DNA of 64,000 nucleotides, taken from positions 3,922,001 to 3,986,000 of the forward strand of contig NZ_CP120361.1 in assembly GCF_029457495.1 (NCBI RefSeq), read 5' to 3'. The stretch's first letter is position 1. Each line of letters starts with the position of its first letter. This document shows positions 8,507 through 17,191 of this stretch, one piece after another. Source of the DNA: Chelativorans sp. AA-79. Its GTDB lineage: Bacteria; Pseudomonadota; Alphaproteobacteria; Rhizobiales; Rhizobiaceae. The notes under the pieces were generated by a model, which was not told the origin of the DNA, did no database searches, and saw nothing but the letters and a program-made list of their open reading frames with translations. A program made the position numbers and the translations under genes.

Positions 8507-9856
8507 TCAGCGGATGACGATGGCCTCGCCGAGGCTGTTCCTGAGCTCGGCTTCCACGTCGTTGACGGCCTGTTCCGGCGTCTTCTGGCCGGTCCATGAT
8601 GCCTCCAGCCCACTCCACATGGTATTCCAGTAGGTGCCGAAATCAGCGTTGTTGGGCATGGCGTTGGCGTGGGGAAGAAGCCGCTCGGTCGCCTCGCGCG
8701 CCCAGCGGTCGTCGGCATAGAGATCGATGTTCGCTTCCTGCTTGGCGATACCCAGATGCGCCGACTTGATGGCATGCAGCGCATTGATGCGCGGCTCCGA
8801 GGCGATCTTCACCAGGTCGGCGGCAACCGCCGTCTCCTCCTCGCTGTGACCCGAGGTGAGCACATAGACGAGCGGATGCGTCAGCGTGTTGGCCTCGCCG
8901 CCTTCGCCAGCCGGAATGAGCGAAAAGGCGATCTTGCCGAAGAAATCGTCCAGGCCTTCCTGGTTGACGTAGCGGGCATAATGCCAGGTGCCGCCGTGCC
9001 AGATCCCGGCCTTGCCGTTGGCCACCTCCGCATACCACTGGTCGCCGGGAGTGCCGATGTGGTTCTTGCGCGTCACGCCTGCGTTCACCGCATCGACGAA
9101 GAACTGGTAGACCTTCTGCATGGCGGCCTTGTCGAAGACGAGCTTGCCGTCCTCCTCCATCACGCCGCCGAAGCTGGTGTAGAACTGCCAGAAGTCCGGG
9201 CCGTTGCTCTGGCGCGGATAGAAGCCGTAGCCTTCGCCCACGACGCCCTGGTCGACCATCTTCTTGGCATCTTCCAGCACGTTGGCGAGCGTGTATTCGC
9301 CCGACTGCACCTTGCCGGGCAGCGCGTCGAGGTCGGCATCCGTATAGCCGATCGCCTTCATATGGTCCTTCCAGAAGAAGAAGGGCCGGGATTCGGCATC
9401 CTGCGGCAAACCGTACTGTACGCCGCCATAGGAGGCGATCTCCATCAGGTTCGGGTAGATATCGTTGATCGGCCACGCATCGAGATTGACATAGTCCTCG
9501 ATGGGTACGATCAGGCCGGACTGCGCCCAGGGGGCAATGTCCTCATGGCCGGTGACGAGGATATTCGGCGCGTTGCCGGCCTCTGCCGCCAGCGTGACGG
9601 CCTGCTTGAAATCGTCCCAGGTGTTATTGAGCTGCTTCTCGACGGTGATGTTCAGCTCTTCGCCGCGGATCGCCGCCTCGCGCTCCAGGATGTCGGCGGC
9701 CATCTCGATGGCGTCGACACGGTAGTTGTCGTTGGGGCCGCTGCCTCCGGCCCACACGCTTATGGTGACATTGTCCTGCGCGGCGGCAAAGCCGACGGTG
9801 CCCAACAGCGCCGTCGCGGCCATCGCGGCCTTGATGGTGAAAACGGTCCTGGTCAT
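8507..9856 (-). CDS. Extracellular solute-binding protein (carbohydrate ABC transporter)
   Basis: 449 residues. Sec signal peptide MTRTVFTIKAAMAATALLG with cleavage expected after Ala26 (FAAA-QDNV). The mature part has the family-1 binding-protein fold signatures: an early beta strand VTISVWAGGSG, NILVTGHEDIAPWAQSGLIVPIEDY and a late WNTMWSGLEAS helix. ATG at 9856 has GGAGG nine bases upstream; the frame extends further upstream but over the operator region. First gene of the operon, so the main promoter is expected at 9857-10146. Ligand not deducible from sequence; the GDPD and phosphatase downstream suggest a phosphodiester or polyol phosphate. Confidence 0.93.
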   Translation of the reverse strand: MTRTVFTIKAAMAATALLGTVGFAAAQDNVTISVWAGGSGPNDNYRVDAIEMAADILEREAAIRGEELNITVEKQLNNTWDDFKQAVTLAAEAGNAPNILVTGHEDIAPWAQSGLIVPIEDYVNLDAWPINDIYPNLMEIASYGGVQYGLPQDAESRPFFFWKDHMKAIGYTDADLDALPGKVQSGEYTLANVLEDAKKMVDQGVVGEGYGFYPRQSNGPDFWQFYTSFGGVMEEDGKLVFDKAAMQKVYQFFVDAVNAGVTRKNHIGTPGDQWYAEVANGKAGIWHGGTWHYARYVNQEGLDDFFGKIAFSLIPAGEGGEANTLTHPLVYVLTSGHSEEETAVAADLVKIASEPRINALHAIKSAHLGIAKQEANIDLYADDRWAREATERLLPHANAMPNNADFGTYWNTMWSGLEASWTGQKTPEQAVNDVEAELRNSLGEAIVIR

Positions 9857-10000
9857 TTCCGTAATTCCTCCTGAGCTCCCCTCGGGCGGGGCGGTTGCGA
9901 TGACGGTGCTTTCCGCCGGGTGGAAGTCCTCCCTATTGGCTCCCTCTGACAGCTGGATGACAGATTGCACACCTGTACAAAAATTTCTGCCAGACGCCCG

Positions 10001-10016
10001 ATGTACACGTGTACAT
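10001..10016. promoter_or_regulatory. Perfect 16-bp palindrome, candidate LacI-family operator
   Basis: ATGTACACGTGTACAT is an exact palindrome with a central CG, the symmetry typical of LacI-family sites, 145 bases upstream of the binding-protein ATG. A related half-site (CTGTACA) lies at 9973-9979. The operon encodes a LacI-family regulator (3486-4481), the likeliest binder; the AraC gene on the other side is an alternative target. Confidence 0.55.
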
Positions 10017-10146
10017 TGACATGGTGCTTTGGGGTGGTCAATGATCATCAGAGCGGGCCGGGAGCCCGCGTTTGCCGCGAGCCGAAGCCTCGCGGGCGGC
10101 GGCGGCTCAGGACGGCGCGCAGGATCAGAGCGTTGCGGAACGCCGA

Positions 10147-10980
10147 TCATTCACCTGGCGCATTCCCTCTGGGCGGATAAGGCACCGCTGAAGCCAACCG
10201 GCTCGGCGGCCTCCCCAGCATGCGCTTGAACATGGTGGTGAAGGCCGCCACGCTTTCGTAGCCCAGGTCAAGGGCAACGCTCGTGACCGCCTCGCCTTCC
10301 GTGAGGCGCGGCAAGGCGGCGAAGAGGCAAGCCTGCTGCCGCCATGTGGACAGACTCAATCCCGTTTCCCGCTGGAACACGCGCGTGAAGGTACGCCGGC
10401 TCATACCGGAAGCCCTCGCCCAGGCGTCGATCGTCGCCCGTGCCGACGGTTTTTCCAGGAAGGTGCGGCAGAGCGCCGAGAGTCGCGGGTCCGAGGGCAG
10501 TGGAAGAGCCAGCGGCCGCTCCGGAAGCTGGGGGATCTCATGCAGGAGCAGGTCGAAGACAAGCGCCGCCCGTGCGTCGCCTTGCTGCGGCGGGGGGAGC
10601 TTCACGGCTTCCACGATCAGGCTGCGGGCCAGGTCCGTGACGGCGAAGACGCGGATATCCTCCGGCAGTCCGCCGATCGCGCCGGGCATGACATAGATCG
10701 ACCGCATTTCCACATCGCCCAGCATCTCGACCGCGTGGTCGAGATTGGCAGGCAGCCACACAGCATGCTCGGGCGGCACCATGAAACGCCCCTCGCCGGT
10801 GCTGACCATCACCACGCCGGACAGTGCATACATCAGCTGCGACCGGCTGTGCCGGTGTTCGGGAACATGATGGCCGTCGGGATAGTCGCTGGAAAGGGCC
10901 AGCACCGCCCCCTCGCTCTCCTCCAGGTGAGCGATGCGCGCGTGGTGGAGGTCGTGTTCGGCCAGTTTGCCGGTCTGCAT
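10147..10980 (-). CDS. AraC-family transcriptional regulator with cupin N-terminal domain
   Basis: 277 residues from the ATG at 10980; a GTG four codons upstream (10992) is an alternative and neither has a convincing ribosome site. N-terminal cupin-like sensor (HHVPEHRHSRSQLMYALSGVVMV, then VPPEHAVWLPANLDHAV), C-terminal double helix-turn-helix with DAWARASGMSRRTFTRVFQRETGLS and VALDLGYESVAAFTTMFKRMLGRPP. Divergent from the MFS exporter gene, about 90 bases apart, the usual arrangement of a local activator and its efflux pump. Confidence 0.9.
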   Translation of the reverse strand: MQTGKLAEHDLHHARIAHLEESEGAVLALSSDYPDGHHVPEHRHSRSQLMYALSGVVMVSTGEGRFMVPPEHAVWLPANLDHAVEMLGDVEMRSIYVMPGAIGGLPEDIRVFAVTDLARSLIVEAVKLPPPQQGDARAALVFDLLLHEIPQLPERPLALPLPSDPRLSALCRTFLEKPSARATIDAWARASGMSRRTFTRVFQRETGLSLSTWRQQACLFAALPRLTEGEAVTSVALDLGYESVAAFTTMFKRMLGRPPSRLASAVPYPPRGNAPGE

Positions 10981-11069
10981 CTTATGGCCCACTCGCGAAA
11001 TTCTTCGACCAAAGCACGAAAGCGGACCTCCGGCAACCGGCGTAGAAGGAGGCGACTCTCATTCAGCCG

Positions 11070-12296
11070 ATGGAGCATGAATTGACCGGCGCGAACGCGA
11101 TCAAGGGCAGGATTTCGGGCGATAGCACCGCTTATGCGGTCATCCTGGCCGTGAGCTTCTGTCATCTCCTGAACGATACCATGCAGTCGCTCCTGTCAGC
11201 GCTTTACCCCATGCTGAAAGACAACTACCGGCTCGACTTCTGGCAGATCGGCCTTCTGACCATGGCCTTCCAGGTCACCGCATCCCTGCTGCAGCCGGCC
11301 ATCGGCATGTATGCCGACAAGCGCCCGATGCCCAACTGGCTGCCGGCCAGCATGGCATCCACCCTTGTCGGCCTGCTCATCCTAGCCTTCGCCACCCAGT
11401 ATGCCTTCCTGGTTCTCGGCGCGATGCTGATCGGGCTCGGCTCGGCGATCTTCCATCCCGAATCCTCGCGTGTGGCGCGCCTGGCTTCCGGCGGCCGCTA
11501 CGGCTTCGCACAATCGCTCTTCCAGGTGGGCGGGAATTTCGGCTCCGCGCTCGGTCCGCTGCTGGCGGCCTTCATCGTCGTGCCGCGGGGACAGACCAGC
11601 GTTGCGGCGTTTTCCGTGGCGGCGATGGCGGGCATGTTCGTGCTCTGGCGCGTCGGCCTCTGGTACGCCCGGAACCTCGCCGCGGGCGGCAGGAAGGCAG
11701 CCGGCGCCGGCAGCGCGATCCTTCCGCGGCGCACCGTGGTGGTGGCGCTTACGGTCCTCGTGGCGCTCACCCTCTCGAAATACATCTACATGGCGAGCAT
11801 TACGAGCTACTACACCTTCTATGTGATCGAGACGTTCGGAATGTCGGTGCAGGCTTCGCAGATCCTGCTCTTCGTATTCCTCGGCGCCGTCGCCGCCGGA
11901 ACGATGCTCGGCGGGCCGCTCGGCGACCGCATAGGCGCGCGGAAAGTGATCTGGTTTTCCATTCTCGGAGTCCTTCCCTTCACGCTCGCGCTGCCCTACG
12001 CCAACCTCTATGGGACCGTGGCGCTGACCGCAGTGATCGGCCTTGTGATGGCATCCGCCTTCCCGGCGATCGTCGTCTTCGCCCAGGAACTCGTGCCGGG
12101 ACGGGTCGGCATGATCGCCGGCATCTTCTTCGGGCTCGCCTTCGGCATGAGCGGCATCGCCGCCGCGGTCCTGGGGCTCGTCGCCGACGCGAAGGGGATC
12201 GGCTTCGTCTTCAGCGCCTGCTCCTTCCTGCCGCTCCTTGGGCTCTTGACGGCGCTGCTTCCCGAAACGCGCATGGCGGGACAGGATGCCGCCTGA
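11070..12296 (+). CDS. MFS transporter, fosmidomycin-resistance (Fsr) type
   Basis: 408 residues, about twelve membrane segments. It begins with SFCHLLNDTMQSLLSALYPML, a stretch characteristic of the Fsr subgroup of the major facilitator superfamily, and has the loop 2-3 region GMYADKRPMP and a central cytoplasmic loop around residues 200-220. Subgroup members are proton-driven drug exporters; the physiological substrate here is unknown. An AraC regulator lies divergently upstream. It is convergent with the FadR-type gene, stops 10 bases apart. Confidence 0.88.
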   Translation: MEHELTGANAIKGRISGDSTAYAVILAVSFCHLLNDTMQSLLSALYPMLKDNYRLDFWQIGLLTMAFQVTASLLQPAIGMYADKRPMPNWLPASMASTLVGLLILAFATQYAFLVLGAMLIGLGSAIFHPESSRVARLASGGRYGFAQSLFQVGGNFGSALGPLLAAFIVVPRGQTSVAAFSVAAMAGMFVLWRVGLWYARNLAAGGRKAAGAGSAILPRRTVVVALTVLVALTLSKYIYMASITSYYTFYVIETFGMSVQASQILLFVFLGAVAAGTMLGGPLGDRIGARKVIWFSILGVLPFTLALPYANLYGTVALTAVIGLVMASAFPAIVVFAQELVPGRVGMIAGIFFGLAFGMSGIAAAVLGLVADAKGIGFVFSACSFLPLLGLLTALLPETRMAGQDAA

Positions 12297-12306
12297 ACGG
12301 GCCGCT

Positions 12307-13083
12307 CTACTTCCCCAGGCGTAAGAAGTCGGCCTTCGTTTCCGCCTCGCAGGCTTCCATATAGCGCCACGCGCTCAGCATGTGCTTGTACATGATGGAG
12401 CGGACGCTCTCGGCGTCGCCGGCCTTCAGGGCCTCTATCAGCCGGGTCTGGTAGGAAAGGCCGGTCTCGCGCAGGGCCGGATTGGGGCGGTCGTAGATGC
12501 GGCGGCAGACCGTCAGGTTGCGCAGGAGGGTCTGCAGGAAGCCGCACATGAAGCCCAAGAGCGCGTTCGGGCACAGCTCGGCCAGCACCGCGTGGAAATC
12601 GAGCTCGGCCATGCGCTGCTGGTATTCCTCGCCCACCGTCTCCGCCGGGTGGTCGTAGACGCGCATGGTCTCTTCCAGCCGCTGATAATCCTCCTCGCCC
12701 AGGCGTCCGACGAGGCTTGCCGCAAGCTCCGGCTCGAGCTGGCAGCGCATCGCATAGATGTCGGCGAGGGAGGGCTGGCGGAAGAAGAAGTAGTTGGCGA
12801 GCAACTCCATCGCCCGGTTCTCGCCCAAGGCGGAGACGAAGATGCCGCCGCCGGGGCCCGTGCGGGTCGTCACCAGCCCCTGCGCCTCCAGCGAATGCAG
12901 GGCCTCGCGCATGGTCCCCTTCGATGCGCGGAAGCGCTCGATCAGCACCTTCTCCTGCGGCAGCCGGTCGCCGGGCTTGAGGTTCTGCTTGACGATCCAG
13001 TCCTTGATCTCGTCGCAGATGACGGCCGGGCGCTTCGGCCCGCGCGGCGGCCGGTTCCGGCTCCTCTCGCGCAGCGTGCTCAT
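12307..13083 (-). CDS. GntR-family regulator, FadR/FCD subfamily
   Basis: 258 residues. N-terminal GntR winged helix (KPGDRLPQEKVLIERFRASKGTMREALHSLEAQGLV, then GPGGGIFV wing) and an all-helical C-terminal FCD effector domain with the metal-binding pattern started by R...E (MRCQLEPELA) and later His residues (FHAVLAE, MYKHMLSAW). The ATG at 13083 overlaps the stop of the DppF-type gene by four bases, so it is the last gene of the peptide-type ABC operon and probably its repressor. The palindrome at 18823-18838 is a likely target. Confidence 0.92.
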   Translation of the reverse strand: MSTLRERSRNRPPRGPKRPAVICDEIKDWIVKQNLKPGDRLPQEKVLIERFRASKGTMREALHSLEAQGLVTTRTGPGGGIFVSALGENRAMELLANYFFFRQPSLADIYAMRCQLEPELAASLVGRLGEEDYQRLEETMRVYDHPAETVGEEYQQRMAELDFHAVLAELCPNALLGFMCGFLQTLLRNLTVCRRIYDRPNPALRETGLSYQTRLIEALKAGDAESVRSIMYKHMLSAWRYMEACEAETKADFLRLGK

Positions 13084-14066
13084 GCCGAACGCTCCAGCAC
13101 CGCATCGTCAAGGGGATGGAAGCATGCCTCGCGGCGAACGCCGCCAACCAGCGGCGGCCGCTCCCGCGTGCACGTCTCATCCGCGCGCGGGCAGCGCGGG
13201 GCGAAGGCGCAGCCGGGTGGCGGGTTCAGCGGGTCCGGCAGCTCGGCCAGCCCCTCCTCGCCCGCAAGCCCCTTCCTGCCCGGCACGGGGGCCGAAGCGA
13301 ACAGGAGCCTAGTATAGGGATGACACGGGCGGGCGAACAGTTCCGCCGCTCCCGCCTCTTCGACAATGCGTCCGAAATACATCACCGCCACCCGGTCGGA
13401 GACGCTTTCCACAACCGAGAGATCATGGCTGATGAAGACATAGGTGAGGCCGAAGCGCGCCTTGAGATCGTCGAGCAGGTTCAGGACCTGCGCCTGGACG
13501 GAGACATCCAACGCCGAGACCGGCTCGTCAAGCACCAGGATCTCCGGCTCGGCGGCAAGCGCGCGCGCGATGCCGATGCGCTGCGCCTGGCCGCCGGAGA
13601 ACTCGTGCGGATAGCGGGTGAGATGCTCGCTGCGCAGGCTGACCGCATCCATCAGCTCCTCCAGACGCTGCCGCCGCCTCGCGGCGTCAAACCCCAGCAG
13701 GTGCTTCATCGGCGCTTCGAGGATGCGCCGGATGGTCTTGCGTGGGTTGAGCGAGGAAACCGGGTCCTGGAATACATACTGGATGCGGCGGGCAAGGCCG
13801 CGCGGCGTGCTCTTCGCCAGCGCCGTCACGTCCTCGCCCTTCATGCGGATGGTGCCCGCGGTCGGCGCGTCGAGGCCCACCAGCATGCGCGCCAGCGTGG
13901 ATTTCCCGCAGCCCGACTCGCCCACGATGCCCAGCGTCTCGCCCTGGCGAAGGGCGAGGTCGACGCCCTGCACCGCATGCACCTGTGGCTTCCGACCACC
14001 GAAGAACCTACGGCCGCCGCCGAAGACGCGGGTCAGGCCTTCCGTCTCGAGAACAGTCCCGCTCAT
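13080..14066 (-). CDS. Oligopeptide/dipeptide ABC transporter ATP-binding protein (DppF/OppF-like)
   Basis: 328 residues. Walker A GESGCGKST near residue 52, Q-loop VFQDPVSSLNPR, signature FSGGQAQRIGIARAL, Walker B ILVLDEPVSALD, and the C-terminal oligo_HPY extension PPGCAFAPRCPRADETC with its Cys motif, which is specific for peptide/nickel-type ATPases. ATG at 14066 overlaps the stop of the fused permease-ATPase gene (ATGA). It is the second ATPase of the importer. Confidence 0.95.
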   Translation of the reverse strand: MSGTVLETEGLTRVFGGGRRFFGGRKPQVHAVQGVDLALRQGETLGIVGESGCGKSTLARMLVGLDAPTAGTIRMKGEDVTALAKSTPRGLARRIQYVFQDPVSSLNPRKTIRRILEAPMKHLLGFDAARRRQRLEELMDAVSLRSEHLTRYPHEFSGGQAQRIGIARALAAEPEILVLDEPVSALDVSVQAQVLNLLDDLKARFGLTYVFISHDLSVVESVSDRVAVMYFGRIVEEAGAAELFARPCHPYTRLLFASAPVPGRKGLAGEEGLAELPDPLNPPPGCAFAPRCPRADETCTRERPPLVGGVRREACFHPLDDAVLERSA

Positions 14067-16009
14067 TGCGCGGCCTCCGGTGCCGCCGCCCGCAACGGCT
14101 TGATGCAGCGCACCGCGCGGCCCGGCGCCAATTCGTCGAGTTCGATATCCCCCGCCCGGCAGGCGGCCTCGGCGTAGGAGCATCGCTCGGCGAAGGCGCA
14201 GCCCTCGGGCAGCCGGTTGACCGCGGGCGGCAGGCCGGAGATCGCATCGAGCCGCCGCTCCGGCTCGCCCAGCACGGGCACGCAGTCGATGAGCTTGCGC
14301 GTATAGGGGTGCGCGGGCGCCGACAGAACCTCGTCGGTCGGCCCCGTCTCGACGATCCGGCCGGCATACATGACGGCCACGCGGTCGCAGATTTCCGACA
14401 CCACGCCGAAATCGTGGGTGATGAACAGCAGTGCCGCGCCCTTGTCCTCCTGCAGCGCTTCCAGAAGCTTGAGGATCTGCGCCTGCACGGTCACGTCGAG
14501 CGCGGTGGTCGGCTCGTCGGCGATCAGTATCTCCGCGTCATTAGCCAGCGCCATGGCGATCGAGACGCGCTGGCGCATGCCGCCGGAGAGCTCATGCGGA
14601 TAGGCGCTCGCCCGCTCGGCCGCGTTGGGAATGCGCACCAGCGTCAGAAGCTCCACCGCCCGCTCCCATGCCTGCTTGCGGGAAAGCGGCTGATGGGCGC
14701 GTACGGCCTCGGCGATCTGGTCGCCGACGGTGAAAAGCGGATGGAGCGTCGAAAGCGGGTCCTGGAAGACATAGGCGAAAGCGCCGCCGCGCAAGCCACG
14801 CAACTCCGCTTCGGAGGCCTCCAGCAGGTCACGGCCCTGATAGACCACCCGCCCGCCCGAAATGCGTCCCGGCGGCGTCGGCACGAGACCGAGGAGCGAC
14901 ATGGCGGTGACCGACTTGCCGGAGCCCGATTCGCCCACCAGTCCCAGGCACTCGCGTTTCCTCAGTTCGAAACTCACTCCGCCCACCGCTCTGTGGACGT
15001 CGCCGCCGACGCGGAACTCCGTCCTGAGGTCGCGCACGTCGAGTGCTGCGTTCGAGGGTTCGTCGGGCATTGGCGGAACGGCATCGCGCTCCACCGCCGT
15101 CGCTGCGGCCGGCCGGCTCAGCGCGCCGGATTTGAGCCGCGGATCGAGCACGTCGCGGATGCCGTCGCCGACGAGATTGATGCTCATGACGAGCACGAAG
15201 ATCATCAGGCCGGGCACGATGGAGACATGCGGTGCGTTGAACAGCAGCTTGCGGCCCTCGCCCAGCATGGAGCCGAGATCGGCCTGCGGCGGCTGCGCCC
15301 CGAGGCCCAGGAAGGAGAGGCCCGCCGTCTCCAGGATCATCCAGCCCACCGTCGTCGACATGGTGATGACGATAACAGGCAGCACATTGGGCAATACCTC
15401 GGTGAGCAGGATGCGCGCATGCCCCTTGCCCGAAAGGCGTGCCGCGTCCACGAACTCGCGGCGGGAGAGCGAGAGCGTCACGCCGCGGATGTTGCGCGCG
15501 AAGAAGGGGATGTTGACGACCGCGATCGCATAGAGTGCGTTCATCAGGCCCGGCCCCAGCACGGCGACGATGGCGAGCGCCAGAAGGATGTAAGGGAACG
15601 CCATCAGCATGTCGATGCCGCGCATCATCAGGTTGTCCGTGCGCCCGCCCGCATAGCCGGCGACGAGACCGATGGCCGAGCCGGCCAAGGCCGCCACGAG
15701 GGTTGCAGAAAGCCCGACGGCGATGGAAATCCGAGTGCCCCACATGAGCCGCGAAAGAAGATCGCGCCCGAGCTGGTCGGTGCCCAGAAGATGGCCCTGT
15801 TCGAGGGGGCGCAGCAGGCGGTTGGCCGGGTCCGTGATGTCGGGCGGCGGCAGGGGCAGCCACGGCGCCAGAAGCGCCGCCAGAACCGTCAGCGTCAGGA
15901 GCGCCAGGCCGAATGCCGCCAGCCGGTTGGCCAAAAACAGCGTCATGAAGCCGGGGCGCCCGACGCCCTTCGCGGCCTTTTCCGGCCGTGCCGTCTGCGC
16001 TTCCGTCAT
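14063..16009 (-). CDS. Fused peptide-type ABC permease and ATP-binding protein (DppC-DppD)
   Basis: One continuous 648-residue frame. Residues 1-293 are a DppC-type permease: N-terminal helix, [22 protein letters not shown]-type loop [21 protein letters not shown] and the canonical end DVLDPRLK. A 20-30 residue Ala/Pro-rich linker follows, then a DppD ATPase from about 322: Walker A GESGSGKS at 359-366, signature [15 protein letters not shown], Walker [13 protein letters not shown], and an oligo_HPY tail with CAFAERC. The only internal ATG at the junction (codon 314) has no Shine-Dalgarno, so a true fusion is favoured over two genes. Fusions of this type are known in some ABC importers. The start overlaps the DppB stop (ATGA). 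Confidence 0.92.
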   Translation of the reverse strand: MTEAQTARPEKAAKGVGRPGFMTLFLANRLAAFGLALLTLTVLAALLAPWLPLPPPDITDPANRLLRPLEQGHLLGTDQLGRDLLSRLMWGTRISIAVGLSATLVAALAGSAIGLVAGYAGGRTDNLMMRGIDMLMAFPYILLALAIVAVLGPGLMNALYAIAVVNIPFFARNIRGVTLSLSRREFVDAARLSGKGHARILLTEVLPNVLPVIVITMSTTVGWMILETAGLSFLGLGAQPPQADLGSMLGEGRKLLFNAPHVSIVPGLMIFVLVMSINLVGDGIRDVLDPRLKSGALSRPAAATAVERDAVPPMPDEPSNAALDVRDLRTEFRVGGDVHRAVGGVSFELRKRECLGLVGESGSGKSVTAMSLLGLVPTPPGRISGGRVVYQGRDLLEASEAELRGLRGGAFAYVFQDPLSTLHPLFTVGDQIAEAVRAHQPLSRKQAWERAVELLTLVRIPNAAERASAYPHELSGGMRQRVSIAMALANDAEILIADEPTTALDVTVQAQILKLLEALQEDKGAALLFITHDFGVVSEICDRVAVMYAGRIVETGPTDEVLSAPAHPYTRKLIDCVPVLGEPERRLDAISGLPPAVNRLPEGCAFAERCSYAEAACRAGDIELDELAPGRAVRCIKPLRAAAPEAAQ

Positions 16010-16953
16010 GTCTTCAGCCTCGGATCGAGCGCGTGCTGGGCCATGTCGGCGATGAGGTTGAAGAGCACGTAGCTCGCCGCCACGACGAGCACGCCGCCCT
16101 GCACGAGAAGCAGGTCGCGGGTGGAGATCGCCTGCACCAGCATTCGTCCGATGCCCGGCCACTGGAACACGGTCTCGATATAAACCGCGCCGCCCAGCAC
16201 GAAGCCCGCCTGGATGCCGATCACCGGAATGACGCTGACGAGCGCCGCCTTGAAGGCGTGGCGGTAGATCACCCGGCGCTCCGACAGGCCCTTGGCGCGG
16301 GCGGTGCGGATATAGTCCTGGCGCAGCACCTCCAGCATCGCCGCGCGGGTGAGCCGCGCGATCACGCCCGTCGCCACGACCGCAAGCGTGATCGCCGGCA
16401 GGGCCAGATGCGTGAGCAGGTCGAGCGGCCCTCCGCCGCCATAGACCGCATACATGCCGGACGGCGGCAGCCAGCGCAGGTTCACCGCGAAGACGAGGAT
16501 CAAGAGCAGGCCGAGCCAGAAGGACGGCATGGAGATGCCGATCAGCACGAAGAGAGTGACGATGCGGTCGGTCCATCCGAACTGGCGCACGGCGGAGACG
16601 ATGCCGGCAAGGAGGCCGAGAACCGTGCACAGGATGAGCGACGCCCCCGCCAGGACAAGCGTGGCGTTGAAGCGCTCCAGCACCTCGTCGATCACCGGCC
16701 GGTTGAGCGAATAGGAGCGGCCGAAGTCCCCCTGCAACAGGTTGCCGAGCCAGATGAAATACTGCTCCGGCAGCGAGCGGTCGAGCCCGAGCTGTTCGTT
16801 GATGCGCGCGACATTCTCGGGCGTCGCATAGGCGCCGAGAATGGCCGTCGCCGGGTCTCCCGGGATCATCGCCATGATCAGGAAGACAATGACCGTCAGC
16901 CCGAAAAGCACGGGCACCGCCATGACGAGGCGCTTGAGGAAATAAGCGAGCAT
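16006..16953 (-). CDS. Peptide-type ABC transporter permease (DppB/OppB-like)
   Basis: 315 residues, six membrane segments. Begins MLAYFLKRLVMAVPVLFG, then FLIMAMIPGDPA, the standard start of DppB proteins; the EAA loop DYIRTARAKGLSERRVIYRHAFKAA is near residue 220. Pairs with the fused DppC half. About 240 bases, including the RIME-like element, separate it from the binding-protein gene upstream, so transcript levels of the two parts may differ. Confidence 0.95.
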   Translation of the reverse strand: MLAYFLKRLVMAVPVLFGLTVIVFLIMAMIPGDPATAILGAYATPENVARINEQLGLDRSLPEQYFIWLGNLLQGDFGRSYSLNRPVIDEVLERFNATLVLAGASLILCTVLGLLAGIVSAVRQFGWTDRIVTLFVLIGISMPSFWLGLLLILVFAVNLRWLPPSGMYAVYGGGGPLDLLTHLALPAITLAVVATGVIARLTRAAMLEVLRQDYIRTARAKGLSERRVIYRHAFKAALVSVIPVIGIQAGFVLGGAVYIETVFQWPGIGRMLVQAISTRDLLLVQGGVLVVAASYVLFNLIADMAQHALDPRLKT

Positions 16954-17010
16954 CAGAAGGCCCCCGCGCGGTCGCGAGCCTTCCCTCTCTCCACGTCCGC
17001 CGGATCACCT

Positions 17011-17160
17011 CCCTCTGGCCTGCCGGCCATCTCCCCCTCAAGGGGGGAGGTCAGCCGTCGCGACCGTTTTCGCCAATCGCCCGCCACCCGGAAAGGGCGC
17101 CGGAGCAAGCGGACAGTCCGTCTCCCCTCTTGAGGGGGAGATGGCCGGCAGGCCAGAGGG
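17011..17160. repeat. RIME-like palindromic intergenic element
   Basis: Two 39-base arms (17011-17049 and 17122-17160) are reverse complements with a single mismatch, enclosing about 72 bases. Each arm holds its own smaller palindrome (a GCCTGCCGGC core and a CCCCCTCAAGGGGGG-type core). Rhizobial genomes carry many copies of such mosaic elements between genes. It sits between the binding-protein and DppB genes of one operon, where the transcript could fold into a long hairpin. No transposase or flanking target duplication seen. Confidence 0.8.
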
Positions 17161-17191
17161 GGGTACGAAGCGCCGGACATCGCAAACAACG

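Noticed and set aside
10053..10095. Two GC-rich hairpins (GCGGGC-N5-GCCCGC and CCGCGAG-N7-CTCGCGG) as terminators
   Set aside because: No T-run follows on either strand; possible attenuating structures only.
13985..16072. Long plus-strand frame of about 695 codons across the DppC-DppD gene
   Set aside because: Antisense frame common in GC-rich DNA; His/Arg/Asp-rich sequence without domain character.
14063..17041. Single 992-codon minus-strand frame
   Set aside because: The upstream third is an out-of-frame reading of dppB; the real fused gene begins at 16009 with the ATGA overlap.
17011..17160. Insertion sequence end pair
   Set aside because: Inverted arms enclose only about 72 bases, with no transposase and no target duplication; better explained as a RIME-like element.
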